A stretch of 64,000 nt of DNA from Proteus appendicitidis. Lineage in GTDB: Bacteria; Pseudomonadota; Gammaproteobacteria; Enterobacterales; Enterobacteriaceae. The translations under genes were made by a program, and so were the position numbers. This document shows, in pieces, positions 47,801 through 55,848 of this stretch. Under the pieces are notes generated by a model. The model did not search any database, was not told the origin of the DNA, and saw nothing but the letters and a program-made list of their open reading frames with translations. Location of the stretch: contig NZ_CP127389.1 of the NCBI RefSeq assembly GCF_030271835.1, positions 3,074,001 to 3,138,000 of the forward strand, read 5' to 3'. Within the stretch, counting starts at the first letter, position 1. The number at the start of each line of letters is the position of its first letter.

Positions 47801-48434
47801 CGGTCGCTATCCGTTTAATGCTGCAACCACACAAGATGTTCCTTTAAGTGAGTTTGAGCGTTTTTTCAAACCGAATGGCACATTAGATAGCTTCTATCAG
47901 CAAAATTTACGCCTTTTTGTTGAAAATAACTTAATTGAAAACAGTGATGGTCAATCACTTATTCGCCCTGATGTATTAGAACAACTTGAAATTGCTAATC
48001 GAATTAGAAATACGTTTTTTAATGCTCAAGGAAATTTAGAAGCACAATTTGCCATCGAAGCACTTTCTCTCGCTGGTAATAAGCGTCGTAGCATTTTAAA
48101 TCTTGATGGACAATTACTCGATTATTCACACGGTAGAAGCCATACCGTACATATGGTTTGGCCTAATTCAATGCGTTCAAATGTTGAGAGCAAGCTTACC
48201 TTAGTGCCTATTTCTGGAGATAAATCACCACGAGCTATCTTATTTAATGGACCATGGGCGCAAATGCGACTCATTAATGGGGGCAAACTTACCAATATTA
48301 AACCGCATTCTTTCGATGTGAGATTCACCCTTGATGGCGGTGATATGACATATCGGATCACAATCGATGAATCTAATAATCCATTCTTTGGTGGATTATT
48401 TACCCGCTTCAAATTACCAGAAACCCTTTATTAA
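44886..48434 (+). CDS. tssM: TssM/IcmF, T6SS inner-membrane protein (second copy)
   Basis: 1182 residues. Two N-terminal membrane helices (about 28-48 and 66-86), a cytoplasmic NTPase-like domain, a third helix (about 457-475) and a large periplasmic domain ending in the IcmF C-terminal region (VHMVWPNSM, GPWAQMRLINGG, FTRFKLPE). The P-loop reads GTDESGKN at residues 146-153, with Asn where Ser/Thr normally holds magnesium; the TKLD base-recognition motif (about 281-284) is retained. NTP hydrolysis may therefore be weak or absent. With TssL and TssJ it forms the membrane complex. Confidence 0.93.
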   Translation: MNWSFLSGKKITDFIKKIFFADKSKIKSFFLLFIALIPALFVIWIWWWGANYEFKGDYPLRSLSARWLATVITILVVVSWVGIATWLRVRKLEALKLDVELAIVDPVLNDIEHQNRYLNYWKSQFIKHQNGHTNALYQKPWYFVLGTDESGKNTLLKNSLNTLDIAPIENIVSEQKLPLHIKMLLADQAILLMPEGKLITQPNLILEKPKLYHRLWNELLVWLNEHRSRQPMNGIILTIDTLQLLTNDKEKNSQFIASLHMRLQEIRIAFNSQLPIYIVFTKLDLLQGFDAMFQSLEAKQRDEILGVTFRLNSGNNWEKDLNAFWEQWVSQMNSALPEMMLNRVDESQRTKLFSFIRQIQGLKTNVISLLNALTSSNKEQDIQLRGVYLTSATQVGQVDNIFSQTASVQYHLPTAPLATWPIAETHSYFTQSLFQNILLSEPNLAAESQFWLKKHRRKVLLASAISVVGIISLWNGWSHYYSKNYQSGENVLNEVKAFRSSEATITTNTAGKEQLAVLNPLLDATLAYGNYREKSDTFSDLGLYQGKNVGPYVENVYLQLITEHYLPSIMNSLLTELNKAPAGSEEKLEILRIMRMLEDKSGRNNEIVENFMSNYWSRLFTGQRDIQSQLMSHLQYALKHTDWQTQRKAGEVTAINAFTPFTQPLNTAQKELSRLPLYQRVYQTLRLKANQALSSPLNIRHQVGPSFDAIFTAINEDKLQMPQLLTLYGLTNYFTQHNDELVDLTFLDAWVLSLNTNTQYSESDRKEIQRQITEQYLNDYTAQWRAAMSNLEIREFESLQDEINALEQIISGEQPIRRALQVLRDNTTLPKIDSSLPIADQKALMDELKYKLLTRLDKEFAPQTEILVSNNGENLQNLNQKLNELHRYLLGIYNSPVPGKAALKAVTSRLEDNNRDIIFELSQSAKTLPEPMNRWVGQLADQAWNVVQKEAIRYMEVEWNETVVKQYHTYIIGRYPFNAATTQDVPLSEFERFFKPNGTLDSFYQQNLRLFVENNLIENSDGQSLIRPDVLEQLEIANRIRNTFFNAQGNLEAQFAIEALSLAGNKRRSILNLDGQLLDYSHGRSHTVHMVWPNSMRSNVESKLTLVPISGDKSPRAILFNGPWAQMRLINGGKLTNIKPHSFDVRFTLDGGDMTYRITIDESNNPFFGGLFTRFKLPETLY

Positions 48435-48441
48435 CTGATTT

Positions 48442-48461
48442 CCCCTCATATTTATGAGGGG
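48442..48461 (+). promoter_or_regulatory. Intercistronic hairpin after tssM
   Basis: CCCCTCATA (48442-48450) pairs with TATGAGGGG (48453-48461) seven bases after the tssM stop. There is no T-tract after it, so it is more likely an mRNA-stability or attenuation element than a full terminator. The next gene starts 12 bases later. Confidence 0.55.
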
Positions 48462-48473
48462 ATAGGATATTTC

Positions 48474-49805
48474 ATGAATACGCCAAAAGAAAAATTTGTG
48501 ATAAAAATTGCAGGCTCTCCTTTAGATATCCCTGAATTTATCGCATTAAAAGCGGAATTTAATAAACTTAATCATCCTTCTCAACCTGAGATCAGTTGGA
48601 CGCTTATTGAATCTCTCTCATTAACGTTATTTAAAACCCATGGTATCGATTTACAGAGTGGCGTTTATTACACGCTGGCTCGTCTTCATCTAAATGGATT
48701 AAATGGTTTTACTGAAGGATGCGAATTACTCGCCAATATAGTGGTCAGCCAATGGGATAATCTATGGCCCACTCAACCAAATCATCGGTGTGATGTTTTA
48801 AATTGGTTTAATACCAAAGCCGGTGCTTTATTACGTCAATTAACATTCTCGCCTACTGATTTGCGTTTAATTTATCGCTCAGAAAGAGCTTTGCAATTAA
48901 TTATCGATCAACTCGCCCATACGGATTGGCCTAAATTACCGAAGCTAGAAAACTTACTTTGGTTTTTTCAAAATGCAGCGAAAACCTTAGAACAAAATAC
49001 AAAAAGTTCAACTCAAAAAAGTAGCAATAATGCCGTTAAGATCCCGCCTATTGTCTATATCAGCGCATCTGATGAATTGAAAGAAAATAACGTTTCTAAA
49101 CCTAATCCTATCGCCGAAGTTGTTTTATATGACGATCCGCCTATTGAGAAAAAACCAATGAGTGCAAAAAAAGGCTTTTTTATTGGATTATTAAGTAGCA
49201 GTGCTATTTTTGTTGCTATTAGTGTGGCTATTTATCTACCAATGCAAAAAGAACTCTCCGCAATTACTGCTCAACCTGAAGGTGCTATTACACAGTGGTT
49301 ATATCAACCTAATATCAGTTCATACGCAAATAATCTTATCTTAATGGAAAAACAGTCTCCTATATTTGCACTAAGAAAATCGGAGCATATGTTGGATGTG
49401 GCTAAAAAGCTTTGGCCTAATAATGCAGATCAATCTTACGCAACACGACAATGGCAAAATATCCTTACTACACGATTAGAAAATACCCCCATTGACAGTA
49501 GCTGGTCTGATACGAATAAATTAATTCAACAGCTTTCCGATAGAATTGTTCAACAAGAGCGTAACAGAGGAAGTTTTACTCTTTCGTATTTAAAAACAGC
49601 AGTTTATGAAATACAAAAAAGCCACAATAAAGCAGTGCCTATTGAAAATAAACTGTATCTATTTTCACAAGAAATAAGTAAAGAGCGGTCTATTTCTCCC
49701 GCATTAATTAATAATCTCGATGCAGATATTAATGGGTTATTGGCTCGATATTATCTTCTTCAAAAAGAAGCTGAAGAGTTAGGATTAAAGCCTTATTCAT
49801 ATTAA
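48474..49805 (+). CDS. VasL-type T6SS accessory protein (second copy)
   Basis: 443 residues with the same layout as the gene at 11,012. The N-terminal ImpA/VasL-like domain has EISWTLIESLSLTLFKTHGIDLQSGVYYTLARLHLNGLNGFTEGC (about residues 38-83) and VVSQWDNLWPTQP. A linker, one membrane helix (about 232-252) and a helical C-terminal domain follow. Probably a sheath-end anchoring or accessory factor by family analogy. Whether it is coupled to tssM depends on read-through of the hairpin. Confidence 0.76.
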   Translation: MNTPKEKFVIKIAGSPLDIPEFIALKAEFNKLNHPSQPEISWTLIESLSLTLFKTHGIDLQSGVYYTLARLHLNGLNGFTEGCELLANIVVSQWDNLWPTQPNHRCDVLNWFNTKAGALLRQLTFSPTDLRLIYRSERALQLIIDQLAHTDWPKLPKLENLLWFFQNAAKTLEQNTKSSTQKSSNNAVKIPPIVYISASDELKENNVSKPNPIAEVVLYDDPPIEKKPMSAKKGFFIGLLSSSAIFVAISVAIYLPMQKELSAITAQPEGAITQWLYQPNISSYANNLILMEKQSPIFALRKSEHMLDVAKKLWPNNADQSYATRQWQNILTTRLENTPIDSSWSDTNKLIQQLSDRIVQQERNRGSFTLSYLKTAVYEIQKSHNKAVPIENKLYLFSQEISKERSISPALINNLDADINGLLARYYLLQKEAEELGLKPYSY

Positions 49806-49864
49806 AAATAACCAGAATTCATGACAGATATTATTTATTATTAAAGGGTCGATATTAAATTAAC

Positions 49865-51601
49865 ATGAGTGAAATTAAATATTTAAAAGAAAGACAATAC
49901 CTGCAAAAACTGGCTAGATCCTACGCACAAAAAAAACCGCATTTAGCGGAAGTTTTAGAACCTGATGATCCTCAAACTAGCTATTTAATGGAGGGATTCG
50001 CCTTTCTTTCTGCTCACTTGCAAGAAAAGATTGATGATGCATTCCCTGAAATTACACTCCCTTTATTACAACGTCTCGGCTCTCAAGCAATAAAAGGATT
50101 ACCTTCAACATCAATTATTCAAATCAGTTGTGATAAAGAGATTAACTACAGCTATTACATTCCTAAAAATAGTAGTGCTCTAGGCAGTAATAATGAGTGT
50201 TTTTCAACTTGTCGCGATTTATATATTGAACCTTATTCTCTTATTGAAAAACAAGTAACACATCAACCTAATAAAAGTTGTATCTCTTTAACTTTTGCCT
50301 ACCTTGGTGATATAGAGCAAATACAATCTTGCTCGCTAAATTTATTTCTTAGCCCAATCAAGAATATTGCCGATACCCTATTACTTGGATTAACTCAGCA
50401 TTTTGACTATATTGAACTAAAACATGCGGATCAAAGTTATCATGGTGATAACGCAACGTTTTGTTTTAAATCTCAAATTGGTAAAGATTATCCTATTTTT
50501 CCACAATCAGAAAATACGCCGAAAGCGCCACAACAATTATTAGAGGGGTTGTATCTTCCTCACGTTCACCATTTTATCAGTTTAGATATTCCCACTATTA
50601 TTAAACAACTCGATTGGGCGAAAAGCACTCAATTTACAGTTAGTATTTATTTAAATAAGCAAATTTCATTAACAGAAGAACAATGCCAAGACTGTTTTTT
50701 ACTCAACTGTATTCCCACAGTTGATAAAGAGAAAGATCATACAGTTATCATTGATTTCCAAGAGAATAAATCATCTTATTTACTGCCTATTCCTGATAAC
50801 CATTATCTTTCAAGTTTATCTGAAATCATGCTTTCATTAGAGCCACATGAAAAAGAGCGTGGTATTTATTGTCATTTTTATTCGATAACTGAATTAACAT
50901 CAGCATCTCGCCTATTGCCCCAATATCAAAATTCCCTTTTTTATTCATTAACTATCGATAAAGATATCACAGGGAGAACATTCTATACGCTTCATTTCTA
51001 TGACAATAAAGGTGAAGAGCTTATCTCGCCACCAAGCCTACATTTTTCCTGTACTTATATTGGCTTTGAAAGATATAAAGATAACAGTATTGGTGTGTTG
51101 AATGCACATAGTGAAAATATGCCTGATAATTTATTGATCAAAAATATCACACCGCTATCAGAATGTTTTCCACCTATTGTTGATGATAAGTGTTATTGGC
51201 ATTTGTTGTCACATTATAGTGCTAATGCTTTTATGCTAATGTCGATTACAACCATAAAAAATATGTTAAGTGATTATTTAATTTATACAGAGTTAGATAA
51301 ACAAGTCACAAGGAAAATAAAAAAATCCTTGGATGGCTGTATTGATTTAGATAGTCAGACTTATGATTATATTTTAAAAGGCAAGCCACATCGTTGTTTA
51401 TCTTTAATATTAACACTAGATACTGATTATTTTGATAATGAAGGTGATGCGTTTATTTTTGTTTCCCATCTTTATCATTTTTTCCCATTCTGCTTATCTG
51501 AGAATATGTTATTGGAAATGAAAATTAAATTTAAAGATGATGAAAAAATAAAATGGTTTTTATCACCTTCTCCACTAAAAGGTTATAAGTCGTTATTATA
51601 A
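49865..51601 (+). CDS. Additional TssF-family protein at the end of the T6SS operon
   Basis: 578 residues. The N-terminus has KERQYLQKLARSYAQKKPHLAEVL, SYLMEGFAFLSAHLQEKIDDAFPEITLPLLQRLG, which is the TssF pattern; QQLLEGLYLPHVHHFISL (about 219-236) matches the LLxEYFxFxEKF region in weakened form; and the C-terminus (RCLSLILTLDTDYFDNEGDAFIFVSHLYHFF) matches the family end. Conserved positions of true TssF such as the LWP after the N-terminal helices are lost (here RLGSQ). No tssG follows. It is therefore a diverged paralogue, perhaps a dedicated variant wedge part. It is AT-rich near its 3' end. Confidence 0.78.
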   Translation: MSEIKYLKERQYLQKLARSYAQKKPHLAEVLEPDDPQTSYLMEGFAFLSAHLQEKIDDAFPEITLPLLQRLGSQAIKGLPSTSIIQISCDKEINYSYYIPKNSSALGSNNECFSTCRDLYIEPYSLIEKQVTHQPNKSCISLTFAYLGDIEQIQSCSLNLFLSPIKNIADTLLLGLTQHFDYIELKHADQSYHGDNATFCFKSQIGKDYPIFPQSENTPKAPQQLLEGLYLPHVHHFISLDIPTIIKQLDWAKSTQFTVSIYLNKQISLTEEQCQDCFLLNCIPTVDKEKDHTVIIDFQENKSSYLLPIPDNHYLSSLSEIMLSLEPHEKERGIYCHFYSITELTSASRLLPQYQNSLFYSLTIDKDITGRTFYTLHFYDNKGEELISPPSLHFSCTYIGFERYKDNSIGVLNAHSENMPDNLLIKNITPLSECFPPIVDDKCYWHLLSHYSANAFMLMSITTIKNMLSDYLIYTELDKQVTRKIKKSLDGCIDLDSQTYDYILKGKPHRCLSLILTLDTDYFDNEGDAFIFVSHLYHFFPFCLSENMLLEMKIKFKDDEKIKWFLSPSPLKGYKSLL

Positions 51602-51739
51602 TTATATTATCTATTAAATTATTATATAAAAGGTCTATAATAATATTAGTATTTTAAAATTAGGAATTTAAATATTGATAGAAAATTCACTTTATGTGAG
51701 AATCCCTTTAAAGTTAATAAAAAATAAGGAGCAATAGTC

Positions 51740-51928
51740 ATGGCAAAAATTAATAATAGCGCTAAAGAAAGAGCCTATGCTGTCGCTCTTTTTGTTGCAT
51801 CCCAGGCTACTGTAGACTCTCGCGTCATGACAGCATCCAAGAAGCTAGCCCAAAAACGTTCTGCACAACGTTCTGCTGATGATTTGAATAGAATGTTTTC
51901 AAAAGCTTTTTCTACAGTAATTAAATAA
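51740..51928 (+). CDS. Small basic protein, unknown function
   Basis: 62 residues, strongly basic, Ala/Lys/Arg/Ser-rich, probably helical (SAKERAYAVALFVASQATVDSR then KKLAQKRSAQRSADDLNRMF). ATG with a very good AAGGAGCAATAGTC ribosome site and its own downstream terminator, so a real gene. It has no signal peptide. It lies 138 bases after the T6SS operon. No family recognised. Confidence 0.65.
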   Translation: MAKINNSAKERAYAVALFVASQATVDSRVMTASKKLAQKRSAQRSADDLNRMFSKAFSTVIK

Positions 51929-51968
51929 TAAATTTATATAGTCATAATTAATAATAGCATTCTTATCT

Positions 51969-51994
51969 AAAGCCCTTTTATAGGGCTTTTCTTT
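51969..51994 (+). terminator. Rho-independent terminator after the small basic gene
   Basis: AAAGCCC (51969-51975) and GGGCTTT (51983-51989) pair around a 7-base loop and are followed by TCTTT. It ends the small-gene transcript, and probably the T6SS operon if that reads through. Confidence 0.82.
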
Positions 51995-52006
51995 AGAGGA
52001 ATTTAG

Positions 52007-52276
52007 TTGTGCACTCTAAGAAATGGGTATTTCGTGAATTGGTCAAAAATGAAAATGATAAAAATATTAAAATGTATTTTTGATGGATTTCAAAGCGTTA
52101 TTGCTATTTTCATATTAATTTTCTCTCTTCACTTAATCGCTTATTGGTCATCTGATGATGCAATAAAATTGGGTATCATCAGTAGCTTTTGGAGTAAAGT
52201 ACAAAATGTATTTAATAATCCAATTCCAGTACCTGAAGTAAATTTAAGTTCTACCAATATAAATGTAGATAATTAA
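52007..52276 (+). CDS. Small single-pass membrane protein, probable TTG start
   Basis: 89 residues from TTG 52007, which has AGAGGAATTTAG seven bases upstream; ATG 52049 is the alternative but has no ribosome site. One membrane helix (about residues 31-48), an N-terminal basic segment, and a polar C-terminal tail (NNPIPVPEVNLSS). The ribosome site lies directly after the preceding terminator. No family recognised. Could be a toxin-like or accessory membrane peptide. Confidence 0.5.
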   Translation: MCTLRNGYFVNWSKMKMIKILKCIFDGFQSVIAIFILIFSLHLIAYWSSDDAIKLGIISSFWSKVQNVFNNPIPVPEVNLSSTNINVDN

Positions 52277-52896
52277 TCTTATTTATTATGTTGTATAAAA
52301 AATTTAATTTATTAATAATATTATTACGACATAATGATCCCCTCTCCAGTAAAAATAACTATTTGATAGTTTAGATGCTGATTTAATCACAGATAAAGCA
52401 TTCAGATAATAAGAAAATAGATTATATTCATTATAGGTATAATATAACCCAATATCCTTTTTAATATTTTATTTCTACTTCTTTGACATTATTCATATTC
52501 TATTTAAGACCTGATTACAATAATCTTATAAATACTGAAATAGCGTGCCTTTTTGTGCTTAGCCCAGAACTTGCAGTAGGATCACCAACACCGAAAGCCT
52601 CGGCTAAAATATCAGGATCTAATAGTGACCAAGCTATGCAAAATGGTGCCTTCTATTCTTACTAATCTCCAATTAAATCATATTATTCTTAATTAACACG
52701 CCTATTACGTCATTAACAAACAAAAATACTGTTAAAAACTAATGTAATTTACCTAATTATTTGATTTGGGTAAAACGGTTTAAATCTTTTAATAAATAAA
52801 AATTGATAGATATTAACTATTAATAGACTATTTTTGATCGTTTATATCGATCTTTAAGTATTTTTACGGTAACCTCTTTTAAAAAGAGGGATTGAT
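52277..52896. other. Intergenic region with a doubtful short open frame
   Basis: 620 AT-rich bases. A 60-codon frame from TTG 52483 to 52665 has no ribosome site and is probably not expressed; its later part (PELAVGSPTPKASAKISGS) is less AT-biased than the surroundings and could be a relic. The upstream region of the XRE gene, with a TTTTAAAAAGAGGGA ribosome site, is at the right end. Nothing else seen. Confidence 0.5.
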
Positions 52897-53205
52897 ATGA
52901 ATTCAATTAATATTGTTGTAGGTCAGAGAATTAAACAGAAAAGAAAGCAATTAAAAATAACAGGTATCGAGATGGGAAGAAGGCTTGGTATCAGTCAGCA
53001 ACACTATTCACGTTTAGAAAATGGACATCTGAAAATAACCGTCGATCAGCTTATTGCTATTGCTTTAATATTAGGAATATCGCCACAAAGTTTGTTGGTG
53101 ACACCTGAAATAATGTCCCCAATGTTAAATGCTTGCACTGAAACAGTTTTATCATCAAATGAGATTTTTGTATTAAGAAATAAGAAGCGCCGCAATCTTA
53201 GATAA
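52897..53205 (+). CDS. MrpJ-like XRE-family transcriptional regulator (right copy)
   Basis: 102 residues with an XRE helix-turn-helix (about residues 6-63): VVGQRIKQKRKQLKITGIEMGRRLGISQQHYSRLENG, then LKITVDQLIAIALILGISPQSL. The short C-terminal tail ends in a basic NKKRRNLR. Same family as the minus-strand gene at 14,355, with the LKITV-Q-LI and ILG-PQSL segments shared. AAAAAGAGGGATTGAT gives a good ribosome site. Likely a DNA-binding regulator of surface or secretion genes; targets not visible. Confidence 0.85.
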   Translation: MNSINIVVGQRIKQKRKQLKITGIEMGRRLGISQQHYSRLENGHLKITVDQLIAIALILGISPQSLLVTPEIMSPMLNACTETVLSSNEIFVLRNKKRRNLR

Positions 53206-53347
53206 AAATACAGTAATATTATTTAGCGCTATCTAATATTATATTTTAACTATTCTAGTTAAATAGATCGCAATTTTTTTATTTTCTTTTATTAAAATAT
53301 CATCCATTTATAAAATCAATCGATTGATTTATTGTTAAAATAAAGAA

Positions 53348-53887
53348 TCAATTGTTAATCCCTTTAACGATTGTATATTTTAATAGAATTTTTGGGGCAT
53401 TAGATAATTTCCGATTAGATCCTTCCATCAAATAAGCCGCTATTTCTTCTGATGATAAATCATCAACTTCTTCAAGATTAAAATACTCATCTGGCCAATA
53501 AATAAGATCTGAAGAAAAAGCTTTAAAGTTTATCTCGAGTAAATTCATTGCATAAGAATGTTCAGATTCACTGCCTTCTGCTAAACAGATGAAATCAACA
53601 ATACTAATTAACTCTTCATAAGTCAGATCATCTAAATACTTCGCCTGATTAAAAGCTATTTTTGTAAACTCTTTTGCACTTGTCCAAGAATTGTAGTCAC
53701 GAAAATCTGAAAACTCACAAGGCGTTATTACTTGTGCATTCCAATTTCTTATCATGGTGTTAAGTTCGGGATCATTTTCAGTTGCACCATTATCGATTTT
53801 AACAGTTATCTTCTGTAGTAAATCGATCAATTCATTGAGTTTAGCTTTGCTGACTTTTTTTGGTTTTAATCGGTTAGGTAAAGGCAT
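53348..53887 (-). CDS. Hypothetical acidic protein, immunity-like
   Basis: 179 residues, acidic, helical, with a basic N-terminus (PLPNRLKPKKVSKAK), an aromatic NSWTSAKEFTKIAFNQAKYLDDLTYEELISIVDFI core and an EEIAAYLMEG motif. No signal or membrane segment. Size, acidity and isolation beside a secretion region are like immunity proteins of polymorphic toxin systems, but no toxin lies next to it. Family not recognised. The ATG has a GGAATAAAAA upstream. Confidence 0.6.
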   Translation of the reverse strand: MPLPNRLKPKKVSKAKLNELIDLLQKITVKIDNGATENDPELNTMIRNWNAQVITPCEFSDFRDYNSWTSAKEFTKIAFNQAKYLDDLTYEELISIVDFICLAEGSESEHSYAMNLLEINFKAFSSDLIYWPDEYFNLEEVDDLSSEEIAAYLMEGSNRKLSNAPKILLKYTIVKGINN

Positions 53888-54440
53888 TTTTTATTCCATT
53901 TATATTATTTGCATTAAATCTGTCTACTTTAATCTTTTTTAGTAAAAAGTCATTATAAAACATTAAATTATTTAATAAATAAACAAATGAATTATTGATT
54001 TATGGAATATGCTTAGAAAGCATCGTATTTATTAATATTTTATTTTAATAATGTCATCTAGAATATTCATAATATTATTTTTCAAATTCATCCTTTAACT
54101 TTATTTACTCGTATACCTATATTTCATACATCAATATTTAGAACTATTAGGCTAGGCATGATTTTTAAATCCATGACGAAGTTCAATTTGAAGTAATAGT
54201 ACAAAACCAGTAGAGAGAGTTAGAAAAAAGTAAAGCTGGCGAAAATGCTTCGTGAAAAGAGTACCAAGAAAGTCTGTGAGTATTTAGTAAGGTGATTTAT
54301 TCATACTTAACCAAACATGCACGCCAAATAGACAGAATTTTCGGAGCTAGCGTCCCAAATACGACCTAAATACGACACAATTGAGAAGAATAGAAAATTT
54401 GAAATGAATGTAGCTACTTGATTGGAAATTTGATTTTAAA
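53888..54440. other. Intergenic region downstream of tRNA-Arg, no intact gene
   Basis: 550 bases. The left half is very AT-rich; the right half (about 54,150-54,420) is less so and looks like decayed coding sequence, with short broken frames and an AAATACGAC direct repeat near 54,357-54,377. The position next to a tRNA 3' end is a common integration site, but no integrase or tRNA 3'-end duplication was found in the window. Confidence 0.45.
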
Positions 54441-54517
54441 TGGTACGCCCTACAGGATTCGAACCTGTGACCTACGGCTTAGAAGGCCGTTGCTCTATCC
54501 AACTGAGCTAAGGGCGC
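54441..54517 (-). tRNA. argU: tRNA-Arg (anticodon UCU)
   Basis: 77 bases including encoded CCA (54441-54443 on the plus strand as TGG). Acceptor stem GCGCCCT/AGGGCGT with a G-U first pair, D-arm AGCTCAGTTGGATAGAGCA, anticodon stem ACGGC/GCCGT with loop CTTCTAA, hence UCU reading AGA/AGG, and T-arm GGTTCGAATCC. It lies beside folD, as argU does in enterobacteria. Strong dedicated promoter upstream. Confidence 0.96.
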
Positions 54518-54562
54518 CTAGAAGAACTTAGACGTCAGCAAGAGTGCTGATAACGGGTGTGA

Positions 54563-54590
54563 ATTATACGTTCAACATTCTGAGAGTCAA
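54563..54590 (-). promoter_or_regulatory. Promoter of tRNA-Arg
   Basis: On the minus strand TTGACT (54585-54590) and a perfect TATAAT (54563-54568) are separated by 16 bases, about 45 bases before the tRNA 5' end. Confidence 0.8.
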
Positions 54591-54706
54591 CGCTTTTTCA
54601 ACGATATCAAACTATATGGTTAAAATATGGCAAGTATTCGACTGACAGATTGCTCTTGATCTGACAAAATAGACCAATACCGTAATTGAATAATTTGGAT
54701 GTATAG

Positions 54707-55579
54707 ATGTCAGCAAGAATTATAGATGGGAAATCGATTGCGCAGACCATCAGAAGCGAAGTTGCAGAAAAAGTAAAACAACGTATTAATGCAGGAAAAC
54801 GAGCGCCTGGTTTAGCTGTTATTTTAGTGGGTGATAATCCTGCATCACAGATTTATGTTGGAAGTAAACGCCGTGCTTGTGAAGAAGTAGGCTTTATTTC
54901 TCACTCTTATGATTTACCAGATACGACCAGTGAAGCTGATTTATTAAATCTGATCGACCAGCTTAACGAAGACAACACTATTGATGGTATCCTTGTTCAG
55001 CTCCCTTTACCTGCCGGAATTGATAATGTTAAGGTTTTAGAACGCATTCATCCTGATAAAGATGTCGATGGCTTTCACCCTTACAATATCGGTCGCCTAT
55101 GCCAACGCGCACCTAAATTACGCCCTTGCACACCTCGCGGCATTGTCACACTGCTAGAGCGTTGTAATATTCCTATGAATGGCTTAAATGCCGTTATCAT
55201 TGGTGCTTCAAATATTGTTGGTCGTCCAATGAGCTTAGAGCTATTACTTGCAGGTTGTACAACAACTGTTACTCACCGTTTTACTAAAGATTTGCGTTTT
55301 CATGTTGAGCATGCGGATTTAGTCGTTGTGGCGGTAGGAAAACCTAATTTTATTCCTGGCGAGTGGATTAAACCGGGTGCAATCGTGATTGATGTCGGTA
55401 TAAACCGTCTTGAAAGTGGTAAAGTTGTCGGAGATGTTGATTTTGAAGCAGCATCTCAACGTGCGGGCTGGATTTCTCCCGTCCCTGGTGGGGTTGGTCC
55501 AATGACAGTTGCCACACTAATCCAAAATACTTTGCAAGCATGCGAAGAATACCACGACCCTGAAACAGGAAATAATTAA
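54707..55579 (+). CDS. folD: FolD, methylenetetrahydrofolate dehydrogenase/cyclohydrolase
   Basis: 290 residues. It interconverts 5,10-methylene-THF and 10-formyl-THF using NADP. Tyr50 and catalytic Lys54 lie in the [13 protein letters not shown] segment; [25 protein letters not shown] and PCTPRGI are FolD signatures; the NADP-binding loop is [12 protein letters not shown] (about residues 163-174); and [12 protein letters not shown] closes the C-terminus. Normal length. ybcJ follows three bases after the stop. Confidence 0.97.
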   Translation: MSARIIDGKSIAQTIRSEVAEKVKQRINAGKRAPGLAVILVGDNPASQIYVGSKRRACEEVGFISHSYDLPDTTSEADLLNLIDQLNEDNTIDGILVQLPLPAGIDNVKVLERIHPDKDVDGFHPYNIGRLCQRAPKLRPCTPRGIVTLLERCNIPMNGLNAVIIGASNIVGRPMSLELLLAGCTTTVTHRFTKDLRFHVEHADLVVVAVGKPNFIPGEWIKPGAIVIDVGINRLESGKVVGDVDFEAASQRAGWISPVPGGVGPMTVATLIQNTLQACEEYHDPETGNN

Positions 55580-55582
55580 TCG

Positions 55583-55795
55583 ATGGAAACATTTCAATTA
55601 GATGGGCACGACTATGTCGAGCTTTGTGATTTATTAAAACTTCAAGGTTGGACTGAAAGCGGAGCTGCTGCTAAAAGTGTCATTGCTGAAGGTTTAGTAA
55701 GTGTTGACGGTGAAGTTGAAACCCGTAAACGCTGTAAAATTGTTGCGGGAAAAGTTGTCACCTTTGGTGAGTTTTCCGTTAGCGTCAGCAAATAA
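55583..55795 (+). CDS. ybcJ: YbcJ, S4-like RNA-binding protein
   Basis: 70 residues with the S4-like fold: YVELCDLLKLQGWTESGAAAKSVIAEGLVSVDGEVETRKRCKI. The same folD-ybcJ pairing is known in E. coli. It binds structured RNA in vitro in E. coli; its role is not firmly set. It is cotranscribed with folD and followed by a terminator. Confidence 0.93.
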   Translation: METFQLDGHDYVELCDLLKLQGWTESGAAAKSVIAEGLVSVDGEVETRKRCKIVAGKVVTFGEFSVSVSK

Positions 55796-55816
55796 TCAGC
55801 AAATTAATTAATATTG

Positions 55817-55848
55817 AAAAAGCGTGACTATCTCAGTCTCGCTTTTTT
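55817..55848 (+). terminator. Rho-independent terminator of folD-ybcJ
   Basis: AAAAAGCG...CGCTTTTTTT hairpin with an inner GACT/AGTC extension, beginning 22 bases after the ybcJ stop. Confidence 0.85.

Noticed and set aside
52483..52665. 60-codon frame from TTG
   Set aside because: No ribosome site, weak start and no recognisable pattern; at most a relic.
54150..54420. Decayed integrase fragment next to tRNA-Arg
   Set aside because: Short broken frames only; no tyrosine-recombinase motif could be read, so I do not call it.
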